The notes under the pieces were generated by a model, which worked only from the letters and a program-made list of their open reading frames with translations, had not been told where the DNA came from and did no database searches. Source: Rhodococcus sp. G-MC3 (lineage in GTDB: Bacteria; Actinomycetota; Actinomycetes; Mycobacteriales; Mycobacteriaceae). Taken from it: a DNA stretch of 64,000 nucleotides. The translations under genes and the position numbers were made by a program. Shown in pieces: positions 48,198 to 58,064 of the stretch. How positions within the stretch are numbered: position 1 is the first letter of the stretch; every line of letters begins with the position of its first letter. The DNA is taken from the NCBI RefSeq assembly GCF_030063335.1, contig NZ_JASISW010000001.1, positions 124,001-188,000 on the forward strand, written 5' to 3'.

Positions 48198-49700
48198 TCA
48201 CGCCGACTGCGCGTCCTCCTGCGCAGCTTGAGCCTGCGCCACCTGCCGCGGAGTGAAGCGGATGAAGAATGCCGAGATGCCGGCAATGCCCGCCAGGATC
48301 GCGCAGCAGAACAACGCGAACATATAACCGGAACTGAGCGCGTCGAGCTGAACGTCATTCATCAGGGTGGCGGGACCTGTGGTTCCGCCCAGGGACAGCG
48401 TGCGTGAGGTGACGAGCGCGCCGACGATGGCCAGCGCCACCGGCCCGCCGAGCGTTTGGGCGACCAACGCGATGGCCGTCAACGGTCCGATCTCGGTCGC
48501 AGGCACGCCGGCGATCGCGCACAGCGGCAATGGGATGGATGCCATACCGACACCGAATCCGATGCCGATCACCGGGAAGAAGATGCCAGGGAAGTACGAC
48601 GAATCCGCGTCCATCGTCGTGACCGCCACCAGCAGCCACCCGAACATGATCACCGCACCCGTCATGACGAGCCACCGGGGTTGGATCCGGACCACCAATT
48701 GCGAGGTGATGAATGCTGCAGCGCCGAGCCCGAACGCGAACGGCACGAATGCCAGGCCCGCGGACAGCGGGCTGTACCCGAGGATGTCCTGCACGAACAA
48801 GGCCACGAAGGCCGCAAGACAGAACATGACTCCGCCGGCGAAGAAGATCGCGACGAAGGTGGCGACGCGGTTCTTGTCGGCGAACAAGGAGAACGGCAGC
48901 AGCGGATTGTCGGCGCGGCGCTCGACGACCAAGAACAGTCCGAGCAACACCAGACCGCCGATCAGCGACCCGACGACAACAGGACTGAGCCAACCCAGTT
49001 CGGTTCCCTCGCTCAGCGCGAGCACCACACCGGTACAGCCCAGCGTGCCGAGGATCGCCCCTGGAAAATCGAGCGCGAGGCGAAAGCTTCTGCTCTCCTC
49101 GAGCGATACGATAGCCAGAATCGCAATGATGATACCGATCGGAACGTTGATCAGAAAGATCCAACGCCACGACACCTGAGTCAGCGCACCGCCGATGATG
49201 AGGCCGGCAATGGAGCCGACTCCCGTCATCGCGGCATAGATCGCGATGGCTTGGTTCCTGACCGGACCGGGCGCGAAGGTCGTCGCCACGAGCGCGAAGG
49301 CCGTTGGCGACGCGACCGCAGCACCGACGCCTTGCAGAGCACGCGCGGCGATGAGGGTCGTTTCGTTGACCGCCAGCCCACAGAGCAGAGACGCCACCGT
49401 GAACACAACAACACCGCCGAGAAACATTCTTTTCCGGCCGAACGCGTCGCCCAGTCGCCCACCGAGCAACATCAGTCCGCCGAATGCCAACGCGTACGAA
49501 GTCAGCACCCAATTTCGGCCCGCGTCGCTGAGGCCGAGATCGGCCTGAAGCGGAGCCAACGCCAGGTTGGCGACGGTGCCGTCGAGGACCACCATGAGCT
49601 GAAGACCACTGAGCACGATGATGGCCAGGCCGAATGCCCTGGTCGTCACCGGGTAGACGATCTGCGTTGCGGGCGCTGAGGGCTGCGAGTGGTCAGGCAC
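48198..49700 (-). CDS. efpA: MFS efflux transporter, EfpA-like
   Basis: 500 aa, about 14 hydrophobic helices, QacA/EmrB family. Visible: LSDAGRNWVLTSYALAFGGLMLLGGRLGD (motif A region), YVQDILGY-like FVQDILGYSPLSAG, and TLSLGGTTGPATLMNDVQLDAL near the C-terminus, which correspond closely to M. tuberculosis EfpA. It also occupies the EfpA position, between proS and cysG (Rv2845c-Rv2847c). EfpA is linked to drug tolerance; natural substrate is not settled. Confidence 0.88.
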   Translation of the reverse strand: MPDHSQPSAPATQIVYPVTTRAFGLAIIVLSGLQLMVVLDGTVANLALAPLQADLGLSDAGRNWVLTSYALAFGGLMLLGGRLGDAFGRKRMFLGGVVVFTVASLLCGLAVNETTLIAARALQGVGAAVASPTAFALVATTFAPGPVRNQAIAIYAAMTGVGSIAGLIIGGALTQVSWRWIFLINVPIGIIIAILAIVSLEESRSFRLALDFPGAILGTLGCTGVVLALSEGTELGWLSPVVVGSLIGGLVLLGLFLVVERRADNPLLPFSLFADKNRVATFVAIFFAGGVMFCLAAFVALFVQDILGYSPLSAGLAFVPFAFGLGAAAFITSQLVVRIQPRWLVMTGAVIMFGWLLVAVTTMDADSSYFPGIFFPVIGIGFGVGMASIPLPLCAIAGVPATEIGPLTAIALVAQTLGGPVALAIVGALVTSRTLSLGGTTGPATLMNDVQLDALSSGYMFALFCCAILAGIAGISAFFIRFTPRQVAQAQAAQEDAQSA

Positions 49701-49711
49701 GGGGGTTCACG

Positions 49712-50944
49712 TTACCGAGAGTTCACAGAAAAACCAGCAACGGTTCCGATTACGATGATCGCCGGTGGACGTATTCCCTCGTCTTTCACTTTCTGCGCCA
49801 CGGTGTCGAGGTCAGCACGCAATTCGCGTTGGGTTCGCATCGTGCCTTCCTGGACGACGAGAACGGGCGTCGTCGCCGGCCGACCTCCGTCGATCAGAAC
49901 CTTCGCGAACTTGTCGATGCGCTCGACGGCCATGAGCAACACGATCGTGCCCTTGAGTCTGGCCAGTGCAGCCCAGTCGACGAGCGAGTCGGGATGATCC
50001 GGGGCAACGTGGCCGCTGACGACGACGAACTCGTGTGTCACGCCGCGGTGGGTGACCGGCACGCCTGCCGCGGATGGAACGGAAATCGCGCTGGTAATTC
50101 CCGGAACGACGGTGACCGGAACACCGGCGTCCGTCAGCGCCTCCAGTTCCTCGTAGCCTCGCCCGAACACGTAGGGGTCGCCTCCCTTGAGGCGGACGAC
50201 GAATTTACCGGCCTTCGCGCCGTCGATGAGCGCCTGGTTGATCGCCTCTTGGGCCATCGCACGGCCATACGGAATCTTGGACGCGTCGATCACCTCGACA
50301 TGCGGCCCGAGTTCTGCCAAAAGTTCCGGGGGTGCCAAACGGTCGGTGACGACCACATCGGCGTACGCGAGAAGTCGGCGGCCGCGGACGGTGATCAGAT
50401 CGGGGTCGCCGGGCCCGCCGCCGACCAGCGCGACCCCGGTGAGTGGCGCATGGGCGGAATCGGTGATGACACCGGACTGCAGGGCCTCGACGACGGCGTT
50501 GCGCACCGCCGCCGAACGCCGGTGCGCGCCGCCTGCCAGCACACCGAGCGTCAAGCCGTCCCACTCGGCCGAGGCCGGAGTCACAGCGGTCCCGTCCCTG
50601 GCGACGTCGGCGCGAACACAGAAAATCCTGGAACGCTCCGCTTCAGCGACGATCGCTGCGTTGGTATCGGCCTCGTCGGTGCAGGCGATCGCGTACCAGG
50701 CGCCATCCACATCGCCGTCGCGATAATCACGCAGTTCCATGCTCACCTGGCCACCGGTGGCCATCGCTTCGACCGCAGGCGTCGCCTCTCGGGTGATGAC
50801 GTGTACCAGCGCGCCCGACGAGATCAGCAATGGGAGTCGTCGCTGCGCTACCGTTCCGCCGCCGAAGACGACGACGCGTTTCCCGAGGAGGTTCAGACCG
50901 ACGAGATACGGAGAATCAGTCGCATCGGACTCGTTTGAATACAC
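49712..50944 (-). CDS. cysG: Siroheme synthase: precorrin-2 dehydrogenase fused to uroporphyrinogen-III methyltransferase
   Basis: 410 aa from GTG 50944. Residues 10-150: NAD-binding dehydrogenase domain (GKRVVVFGGGTVAQRRL). Residues 155-400: SUMT with VALVGGGPGDPDLITVRG, FVVRLKGGDPYVFGRGYEE and VPGITSAISVPSAAGVPVTHRG. Methylates uroporphyrinogen III to precorrin-2, feeding both siroheme and cobalamin; it therefore supplies the cob operon at the end of the window. Equivalent of Rv2847c. Confidence 0.95.
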   Translation of the reverse strand: MYSNESDATDSPYLVGLNLLGKRVVVFGGGTVAQRRLPLLISSGALVHVITREATPAVEAMATGGQVSMELRDYRDGDVDGAWYAIACTDEADTNAAIVAEAERSRIFCVRADVARDGTAVTPASAEWDGLTLGVLAGGAHRRSAAVRNAVVEALQSGVITDSAHAPLTGVALVGGGPGDPDLITVRGRRLLAYADVVVTDRLAPPELLAELGPHVEVIDASKIPYGRAMAQEAINQALIDGAKAGKFVVRLKGGDPYVFGRGYEELEALTDAGVPVTVVPGITSAISVPSAAGVPVTHRGVTHEFVVVSGHVAPDHPDSLVDWAALARLKGTIVLLMAVERIDKFAKVLIDGGRPATTPVLVVQEGTMRTQRELRADLDTVAQKVKDEGIRPPAIIVIGTVAGFSVNSR

Positions 50945-50954
50945 GGGGGAAACG

Positions 50955-52637
50955 CTACCGCGCCCGCTTCACGCGCGTTTCGTCCCATACCGGCTCACCC
51001 GATTCGTACACCTGTCCATCGGATCCGAAGACCAGAAACCTGTCGAAACTCCTAGCGAACCAACGATCGTGCGTCACCGCAATCACCGTTCCTTCGAACG
51101 CTGCGATCGCATCCTGAAGCGCGTCCGCCGAAAGCAGATCGAGGTTGTCGGTCGGCTCATCCAAAAGAAGCACTGTCGCCCCCGACAGTTCGAGGAGAAG
51201 AATCTGCACCCTGGCCTGCTGACCACCGGACAGCACGTCATAGGACTGCTCGGCTGCACGGGCCAATCCATAACGATCGAGAGCCCTGCTTGCCGCCTCC
51301 CGGCCCATTCCGTCACGGTGTTCGTTGCCGAGATGCAGGATATCGAGCAAGGTCTTGCCCGCGAGATCGGGGCGAGTGTGTGTCTGGGCAAACAGCCCCG
51401 GCCGCACTCGCGCGCCCAGTACCGCCTTGCCGGTGTGCGGGACCGGATCGAGTGCCAACTCTTGAACTGGCAAGTGCTCACGTTCCGGATCGGTGCCGCC
51501 GCCCGCGAGCAACCTCAGGAAGTGCGACTTACCCGAGCCGTTGGATCCCAGCACCGCGACGCGGTCGCCGAACCAGACTTCGGCGTCGAACGGTTTCATC
51601 AATCCAGTCATTTCGAGGCCGGTGCAGACGAGCGCACGCTTGGCGGTGCGGCCACCATGCAATCGCACCGTGACGCTCTGCTTCACCGGCACTGCCTCCG
51701 GCGGACCTGCATCCTCGAAGCGAGCCAGCCGCGTCTGAGCCGCGTGGTACCGCGCGGCGACGCCGTCGTTGAACTTCGCCTTCTCACGTAGCCGCAGAAC
51801 GAGCGCACGCAGCTTCACTCGCTCCTCGTCCCATCGGCGACGGAGTTCGTCGAGGCGAGCGTTTCGATCATCGCGAGCGTCGTAATAGCTGTCGAAGCGG
51901 CCACCGTGCACCCATGATGTCGCTCCGTTGTAGCCGGGCTCGAGCGTCACGATTCTGGTCGCGGCGTTGGCAATGAGTTCACGATCGTGACTGATGAACA
52001 GCACCGACTTGTCCGAGTCGCGAATGGTTCTCTCCAACCATCGTTTTCCCGGTACATCGAGATAGTTGTCGGGTTCGTCCAGAAGGAGCAGCTGATCGTT
52101 TCCCGCGAACAGTGCCTCCAGCACCAGGCGCTTCTGCTCGCCTCCGCTCAGCGTCGATGCTGCGCGCCACTTCGCGCGGTCGAATGGCATGCCGAGGGCC
52201 GACATCGTGACCTTGTCCCAGAACGGCTCCAGGTCATAACCACCGATGTCTCCCCAGTCCGACAAAGCCGTCGCATACTTCAGCTGGGTTTTCTCGTCGT
52301 CGGTCTCGATCATGGCGTTCTCGGCATCATCGAGCGCTGTGGCTGCCGTTCGCACCGCAGGCGCGGATACCGACAGTAAGAGATCGAGGACAGTCGAGTC
52401 GTCTCGGAGCTGGCCGACGAACTGGCGCATCACGCCGAGCGAACCCGACCGTGTGACGGATCCTTCGTCGGGCGTGATGTCGCCGGCAACGATTCGGGTG
52501 AGCGTGGTCTTGCCGGTTCCGTTCGGACCGATCAGGGCAGTCTTGACGCCGTCGCCCACCCGAAAACCGACGCCGCTCAGAAGCTGCCGCCCGTCGGGGA
52601 GGAAGTAGTCGATGTCGGTCAAGTCGAGGTGAGCCAC
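50955..52637 (-). CDS. ABC-F family ATPase
   Basis: 560 aa from GTG 52637. Two ATP-binding cassettes in one chain and no membrane segments: Walker A GPNGTGKTT with signature LSGGEQKRL, then GSNGSGKSH with LSGGQQARVQ and LLLDEPTDNLDL. The second Walker A ends in His in place of Ser/Thr, unusual for the motif. ABC-F proteins act on ribosomes as translation or antibiotic-protection factors; which applies here is not clear. Confidence 0.9.
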   Translation of the reverse strand: MAHLDLTDIDYFLPDGRQLLSGVGFRVGDGVKTALIGPNGTGKTTLTRIVAGDITPDEGSVTRSGSLGVMRQFVGQLRDDSTVLDLLLSVSAPAVRTAATALDDAENAMIETDDEKTQLKYATALSDWGDIGGYDLEPFWDKVTMSALGMPFDRAKWRAASTLSGGEQKRLVLEALFAGNDQLLLLDEPDNYLDVPGKRWLERTIRDSDKSVLFISHDRELIANAATRIVTLEPGYNGATSWVHGGRFDSYYDARDDRNARLDELRRRWDEERVKLRALVLRLREKAKFNDGVAARYHAAQTRLARFEDAGPPEAVPVKQSVTVRLHGGRTAKRALVCTGLEMTGLMKPFDAEVWFGDRVAVLGSNGSGKSHFLRLLAGGGTDPEREHLPVQELALDPVPHTGKAVLGARVRPGLFAQTHTRPDLAGKTLLDILHLGNEHRDGMGREAASRALDRYGLARAAEQSYDVLSGGQQARVQILLLELSGATVLLLDEPTDNLDLLSADALQDAIAAFEGTVIAVTHDRWFARSFDRFLVFGSDGQVYESGEPVWDETRVKRAR

Positions 52638-52652
52638 ACGCTCAAACCTATG

Positions 52653-54317
52653 TCAGTGCGTCAGGGTCATCTCGTGCGTGGTGGTCAACGTCTGCTTGCC
52701 TCCTTCGTCGACGTGCGCGTGCTCGACGCGAAGGTGTGCCGCATCTCCCTCCGTAGTCAGCAGCATCACTCCGTTGTCGAACCACGGACCCGCGTCGGCA
52801 TCCCAGCTGAACCCGGCGGGCGCTACTTTCGCCGCCTTCGAGAGTCGAGAAAGAATCTTCGCGACGCGCTTCCTGATGGCGAGACGATTGACCGCGCGGA
52901 TCGGCAGGTTCAGGGGATTACGGAAAGGTGACATCGTCAGCTGATAAGTGGCGGGCGTGTCGCCGCCGACCCCGAATTCTGCGCGGGCGACGTACGAGCA
53001 GTGCACGTCTCCCGAGAGCCACAAGATCGACGACGGTGATTTGGGAGAACGGGAGAGTTCGCGTGTCAGAGTGGCCATGTCCGCAAACGATTTACCAAAG
53101 GCTGCCCAATGTTCGAGATCGAGTTCGATGCGGAGCTTCTCCCCCACCTTGGACGCGAGCTTTCCCCAGCTTCCCTGTGCCACAGCCTCGTTCCACTGTT
53201 CGAGGTGATGCAGCGCGGGCAGCATGAGGTACGGCAACGAAGATCCGAACAACAGATGCCTCGGCGAGGATTCCAAGGCGCGCTCCCGAACCCACGTCCA
53301 CTCGACGTCGTCGACCATTCTGCGGTCTTCTGGATCCAGGCGCCGTGAGCAGCGAGAATCGATCATGATCAGTCGGGTGTCACCGAAGTCGCGGTAGAAG
53401 CTCCATCTACCGGTGTCGGGGTCGGAGTCGATCCGGAGGGAGAAATCCGCGAGTATGCGCTCACGCTCGGCGTCGGTCGCCGCCTGTCGAACGGTCCTGT
53501 ACAACTCATCGCCTGCAAGTTCCTTCGGCGACAGGTTGCCGAGATGCTGGTACACCCAGTACGACGAAAATGCCCCGACGACGCGGTCCTTCCACCACGG
53601 CCTGGTTTCGATGTCGGCTCGCCACGACGCCGATGAATTCCAGTCGTCCCGAAGATCGTGGTCATCCAGGATCATGCAGGAGGGCACGCTGGCCAGCAAC
53701 GTCCGTACCGGTTCGACTCCCCACGACTCGTGGTAGAGCCAGGAGTACTCCTCGAAATCGCAGATCTCGTTCTCCGCGTCGGTCCCGCGTGCGGCCACCG
53801 GACCGTCTCCTGCTCGACGCCTCGACTGCAATCGCTCGACAATCTCCGGTGACGGATCGTCCGCGTACACCTGGTCGCCGAGCAACAACAGCGCCTGTGG
53901 CCATTCACCTGGATTCTGCTGAAGCATCCTAGTACCAAGTCCTGCGAGCGCGTCTGCGCCGATTCGCTGCAACGACTCGTCGCTGTAGTTGTCTCCCCGT
54001 CGACAGGACCCGAACGCGAATGTGACCAGGCCGTGCTCGTCGACGGTGTGGATCGCTGCAGTGGCGCCCGACTTCGGCCAGACGACTTCCTCACCGAACT
54101 GCACGTCGTAGGTGATCGACGTATTCGCCGGTAGACCGGTGAGTGCCACCAGGGCGTAGTGGTGGCCGTGCACTCCCCACGTCTCGGCCTGCCCGGACGG
54201 GCCCGCGTCCGTCTGTACGACCACCGTCCCCGGGGCGTCGAATTCGAACCAGAAGGTCGCATCGGTCGAGCCCACGTAGCGAACGAGCGGGCCGAGTACG
54301 AGAGAAGAAGACGTCAC
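52653..54317 (-). CDS. PhoD-like metallophosphatase, no signal peptide
   Basis: 554 aa from GTG 54317 (AAGGTGAGG directly upstream); a start at 54353 would add a non-conserved stretch. An N-terminal Fn3/PhoD_N-like region is followed by a metallophosphatase domain: FAFGSCRRGD, LLLGDQVYADD, CMILDDHDLRDDW and LWLSGDVHCSYVA. No signal peptide or Tat motif, unlike Bacillus PhoD, so a cytoplasmic enzyme is likely. Substrate unknown. Confidence 0.87.
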   Translation of the reverse strand: MTSSSLVLGPLVRYVGSTDATFWFEFDAPGTVVVQTDAGPSGQAETWGVHGHHYALVALTGLPANTSITYDVQFGEEVVWPKSGATAAIHTVDEHGLVTFAFGSCRRGDNYSDESLQRIGADALAGLGTRMLQQNPGEWPQALLLLGDQVYADDPSPEIVERLQSRRRAGDGPVAARGTDAENEICDFEEYSWLYHESWGVEPVRTLLASVPSCMILDDHDLRDDWNSSASWRADIETRPWWKDRVVGAFSSYWVYQHLGNLSPKELAGDELYRTVRQAATDAERERILADFSLRIDSDPDTGRWSFYRDFGDTRLIMIDSRCSRRLDPEDRRMVDDVEWTWVRERALESSPRHLLFGSSLPYLMLPALHHLEQWNEAVAQGSWGKLASKVGEKLRIELDLEHWAAFGKSFADMATLTRELSRSPKSPSSILWLSGDVHCSYVARAEFGVGGDTPATYQLTMSPFRNPLNLPIRAVNRLAIRKRVAKILSRLSKAAKVAPAGFSWDADAGPWFDNGVMLLTTEGDAAHLRVEHAHVDEGGKQTLTTTHEMTLTH

Positions 54318-54362
54318 GTCCTCACCTTGCACTCCGAACCGCCGTAACGCCACTGTCGCCGG

Positions 54363-54805
54363 TCACGTGTCGTACATCAGCGTGATCCCGTAACGGTTGG
54401 GCGACTGACCCTGGATCGAAACGACGGCGTCGCCGGTCACCGTTTCCAGTGCACCGGCGCCGAGACCCTCGACTACAACCAATCTGGCATCGACGGAGTC
54501 TGCACCCTGTGTCCCCTCGCGGCGAAAGACGAGAGATCCCTCGTGTCCGTCGATCGATCCCACGAAGCGCAGGCGACGGTACCGGTCCCCGTGATCGCCC
54601 CCGCATAGCGGTAAGACACGTCCGCGCGGGTGAAGCCCCGAGCCGGAAAATACCTGTCGTCGTCCGGCTCTGGGTCCTTGTCCTCGTCGGAGAGGACGTG
54701 CTCTTCCCAGGAGGCGATGGTGAACTTGGCTGTTGTCCGGCGTGAATAGGTCGTGTGATCGCTGAATCGCTCGGATCTACTTCGATTGGGGATGTGCGCC
54801 AACAC
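54363..54805 (-). pseudogene. DUF3224 family gene split by a frameshift
   Basis: The first half (TTAKFTIASWEEHVLSDED, then ADVSYRYAGAITGTGTV) reads in one frame and the second half (RFVGSIDGHEGSLVFRREG to NRYGITLMYDT) in another, with the join at about 54570-54580; deletion of one base (or insertion of two) explains it. Together they look like one complete DUF3224 protein of about 140 aa. The upstream start is also unclear (GTG 54805 has no good ribosome-binding site). Sequencing error remains possible. Confidence 0.65.
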
Positions 54806-54808
54806 CGG

Positions 54809-56401
54809 CTATCGCGCGGTCACCGAAACGAGAACCCGGTCTGCTTCCATCTCGAAACGGCTGCCCGCGATACGACCTCCCCACCAGAAGCCCAATCCGG
54901 AAACGACGAGAGCGACCGGAATAGCTAGGTACGACAGCGCCCCTGGCAAGAGGAGACCCATCAGAAGCGCTGGGACTGCAGCCACGACAACCACCAGCAA
55001 GCCTGCCAGCGTCAACAGAAATGACGAGCCGTTGAACGATCCACGAAAGTTCATCGATAACGCATTCTTTTGCTCGGGCACCGGATACGGCGCGGAAACC
55101 GATATCCACGCAACGACGCCCGCACCTACTCCTAGCGAGGATGCGGTCACCGCGATCGGCACGGCGAGCCTGTCGGCGCCGAGGTCCCCGAAAATTCGAA
55201 TTACCGCCACGGACGCCAGTGCGAACGGCAACACGATCACACACCATGCGATCTGCCTGCCACGAACGTCAGCGCGAGCCGCCTCGGGCGTCATGACCAG
55301 ATGCCACATCGAACTTCCGTCGTATCCATACAGATTCACGCCAGATCCGACAGCGGTGACCAGGACGAACCACGCACCCCATGCTGCCGTGAACGGTATC
55401 GACGCGGACAGCAACGGACCGACCCCGGACAGGATCGCGCTCACCACAAGGGAGACGAGTTGTGTACGCCGGTTCAGTTCACCGCGCCAAAGCGACAGTT
55501 CACGGACGACGACAGCACCCGTCGGGCTCGTGCGCCAGCGCGTGTCCTCCACACCCCGACGACGTCGACGCTGCGTCGCAGCGACGTTCGAGGATCCATC
55601 CCCGCCGACGGGTGACCCGTCGAACTGCCGAATCACCAGACGTTTCCACGCCCACAACAACACCACGTCCAGCAGCAGCAGAGCTATCGACGCACCCGCT
55701 GCGATCGCCCACGCACCCCGGGCAGCGGCGTCCACGCCCGCGGCCCCCCAGGCGAACGGAACCGCATGCGCAAAGGTCGTCGGCCACGTGATGCCGCTGT
55801 CGACGACGAGATCGAGGTTGTTCAGGATGGGAAACTGAAGCATGTAGACGCCGGCGAACAAGGTTCCGAACATTAACACTGCGAGCTCCCGACGCTTACG
55901 CGTACGCAACAATCCCGACATCGTCAGCGTCGCTACGCGCGATGCGGCGATGAAGAGGAGAACTGTTGCAGGCCAGGCAATCAGAGCTACGGGTAGCGCT
56001 GCGAGCGATCGAGTTGCAGCGCTGATCGGAAGAACGGCAACGGCCACGATCGTGATCGGAACGACCATTCCGACGGTGGACGATACGAACAATGCGTGTG
56101 CGAGCTTGGTCGGCTCGATCGGAAGCAGCGTGAATTGACGGGGATGCAGATTCTCGTCGGAGATGCCCGAGAGCACCGGTCCGATCAACCAGAAAACACC
56201 GATCACCACGAGCACCACGGCCGTGACGCCCGGGTTACCCTCGCCGGATGCCGCCGCGAAGCACTGGGTGATGGCACACCCCAATCCGAGTAAACCCGCA
56301 ATCGTCTTCACGGCCGCTCTGCCCCCGGTGAACTGTCTCTTGTACAGGGTCACCCGCATCGCGAGCACGGTGCGAAGCGTCGAATTGCCTCCAGATTTCA
56401 C
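54809..56401 (-). CDS. ABC exporter permease, polytopic
   Basis: 530 aa from GTG 56401, which overlaps the ATPase stop as GTGA; the longer in-frame reading would translate the ATPase region in a wrong frame. Many (about 12) hydrophobic segments, some clearly Gly/Ala-rich, in pairs. ABC-2-like arrangement but a family I do not recognise with certainty. Forms a two-gene exporter with the preceding ATPase. Confidence 0.8.
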   Translation of the reverse strand: MKSGGNSTLRTVLAMRVTLYKRQFTGGRAAVKTIAGLLGLGCAITQCFAAASGEGNPGVTAVVLVVIGVFWLIGPVLSGISDENLHPRQFTLLPIEPTKLAHALFVSSTVGMVVPITIVAVAVLPISAATRSLAALPVALIAWPATVLLFIAASRVATLTMSGLLRTRKRRELAVLMFGTLFAGVYMLQFPILNNLDLVVDSGITWPTTFAHAVPFAWGAAGVDAAARGAWAIAAGASIALLLLDVVLLWAWKRLVIRQFDGSPVGGDGSSNVAATQRRRRRGVEDTRWRTSPTGAVVVRELSLWRGELNRRTQLVSLVVSAILSGVGPLLSASIPFTAAWGAWFVLVTAVGSGVNLYGYDGSSMWHLVMTPEAARADVRGRQIAWCVIVLPFALASVAVIRIFGDLGADRLAVPIAVTASSLGVGAGVVAWISVSAPYPVPEQKNALSMNFRGSFNGSSFLLTLAGLLVVVVAAVPALLMGLLLPGALSYLAIPVALVVSGLGFWWGGRIAGSRFEMEADRVLVSVTAR

Positions 56402-57171
56402 GAGCGCATCCACGATAGGCCCTGATTCCCTTTCGATTGCGTCCCAACGAGACGGACGAAGGCATCGTCGAGGCTGGTGCCGCCGCGGATCTCGTCCAAC
56501 GTCCCTGCCGCCACGACCCGCCCGCCCGTTATGACGCCGATATGGGAACAGAGCTGTTCGACGAGAGTCATCACGTGGCTCGACATCACCACCGTCCCTC
56601 CCGACCGTACGAACTGCACGAGAATGCTTCGAATCCCGGCACCGGAGATCGGATCGACCGCTTCGAACGGCTCGTCGAGTACCAGTAGTCGCGGTCCGTG
56701 GAGGAGCGCGGCGGCCAGACCGATCTTCTTGGTCATTCCTGCTGAGTAGTCGGCGATGACGGCGTTCCCCGCGTCGGCGAGATCCAGCGCCCACAGCAAC
56801 TCGTCGCGACGAAGCCCGATTGTCTGCTCGTCCATACCGCGCAGGCGCCCCAGATACGTCAGAAGCTCCGACCCGGTGAATTGCGAGGGCAAGGCCAGTC
56901 CGTCGGGAAGAACACCGAGGAGACGCTTGGCCCCGATTGGATCGGCCCACACATCCTGCCCGAGGACGAGGCTGCGTCCGTACTGCGGCCGAAGGAGCCC
57001 TACGGCCATCGACAGCGACGTCGTCTTGCCTGCGCCGTTGGGACCGACGAGCCCAAACATGGATCCGGTTGGTACGGCAAGGGAAAGGTCGTCGACGGCG
57101 GGTCTTCCCCCGAACGTCATACACAGGTGCTCGAGATGAAGTGCCCATGGGTATGTCGTCGACTGGTCCAT
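56398..57171 (-). CDS. ABC exporter ATPase
   Basis: 257 aa from ATG 57171. Walker A GPNGAGKTTSLSMA, degenerate signature YSAGMTKKIGLAAALL (SAGM in place of SGGQ), Walker B LLVLDEPFEAVDP and switch SSHVMTLVE. This degenerate signature is frequent in exporter ATPases of the ABC-2 group. Substrate unknown. Confidence 0.9.
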   Translation of the reverse strand: MDQSTTYPWALHLEHLCMTFGGRPAVDDLSLAVPTGSMFGLVGPNGAGKTTSLSMAVGLLRPQYGRSLVLGQDVWADPIGAKRLLGVLPDGLALPSQFTGSELLTYLGRLRGMDEQTIGLRRDELLWALDLADAGNAVIADYSAGMTKKIGLAAALLHGPRLLVLDEPFEAVDPISGAGIRSILVQFVRSGGTVVMSSHVMTLVEQLCSHIGVITGGRVVAAGTLDEIRGGTSLDDAFVRLVGTQSKGNQGLSWMRS

Positions 57172-57205
57172 ACAAACAGACTATCCGGTACCAATCGACG
57201 AAGTG

Positions 57206-58057
57206 CTACACGGGCATCATCAGCTTCCCCGACAGCCGCTCGAGATATTCCAATACCTCTGCCTCTGATTTGTCCGGCATGCCGTACACCACCTCGGTCA
57301 CTCCCAACCCCTCCCAGCGAGCCAACTTGTCGGCGTCCGGTTTGAAATCGAGTACCACCACTTCGGGATTCCCACCGCGACCGGCATCACGCCACAACTG
57401 CTGGAACCGGGCGACACGAGACTCGATGTTCCGCTCACCAGGCGTGGTGATCCATCCGTCGGCCGACCGGACGATCCAGGCGAAGTTCTTGTCGGTCCCT
57501 GCTGCGCCGACCAACGTCGGAATTGCACCTTTCTGAACAGGTTTCGGCCATGCCCAGCTCGGCCCGAAGTTGACGAACTCCCCGGCATACTCTGCCTGCT
57601 CCTCCGACCACAATGCACGCATGGCCTCCAGATACTCCCGCAACATCGTTCGACGTCTGCCCGCCGGAACGCCGTGATCGGTCAATTCGTCCACGTTCCA
57701 ACCGAATCCGATTCCGAGGCTCACGCGGCCTCCGCTGAGATGATCGAGGGACGCGATGGACTTGGCCAAAGTGATCGGGTCGTGCTCGACGGGTATCGCC
57801 ACCGCGGTACCGAGCCGTATCGAACTGGTGAGCGCAGCGGCCGTCGCGAGTGACACCCAGGGATCGAGAGTTCGTGCGTATCGATCGTCGGGCAGCGACG
57901 AATCACCGGTCTGCGGGTGCGCTGCTTCGCGCTTGACCGGAATGTGAGTGTGCTCGGGAACGTAGAACGAGTGAAATCCCAGGCGTTCGCCTTCGGCCGC
58001 CGCGGCGGCAGGGGTGATTCCGCGGTCGGAGGTGAACAGAACGAGACCGAAGCGCAT
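57206..58057 (-). CDS. LLM class F420-dependent oxidoreductase
   Basis: 283 aa from ATG 58057. Luciferase-like TIM-barrel fold: MRFGLVLFTSDRGITP, SIRLGTAVAIPVEHDPITLAKSIASLDHLSGGR and LGIGFGWNVDELTDHG are typical of the actinobacterial F420-type subgroup. A KstR-type box overlaps its promoter region 7 bp upstream, suggesting a role in sterol or lipid catabolism. Substrate not known. Confidence 0.85.
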   Translation of the reverse strand: MRFGLVLFTSDRGITPAAAAAEGERLGFHSFYVPEHTHIPVKREAAHPQTGDSSLPDDRYARTLDPWVSLATAAALTSSIRLGTAVAIPVEHDPITLAKSIASLDHLSGGRVSLGIGFGWNVDELTDHGVPAGRRRTMLREYLEAMRALWSEEQAEYAGEFVNFGPSWAWPKPVQKGAIPTLVGAAGTDKNFAWIVRSADGWITTPGERNIESRVARFQQLWRDAGRGGNPEVVVLDFKPDADKLARWEGLGVTEVVYGMPDKSEAEVLEYLERLSGKLMMPV

Positions 58058-58064
58058 GCGTTAT

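Noticed and set aside
48456..49679. 407-codon open frame on the plus strand
   Set aside because: Antisense to the EfpA-like transporter, with charged, low-complexity content.
56402..57175. Possible N-terminal half of a 788-aa permease fusion
   Set aside because: This part is the ATPase gene read in another frame; the permease starts at GTG 56401 by coupling.
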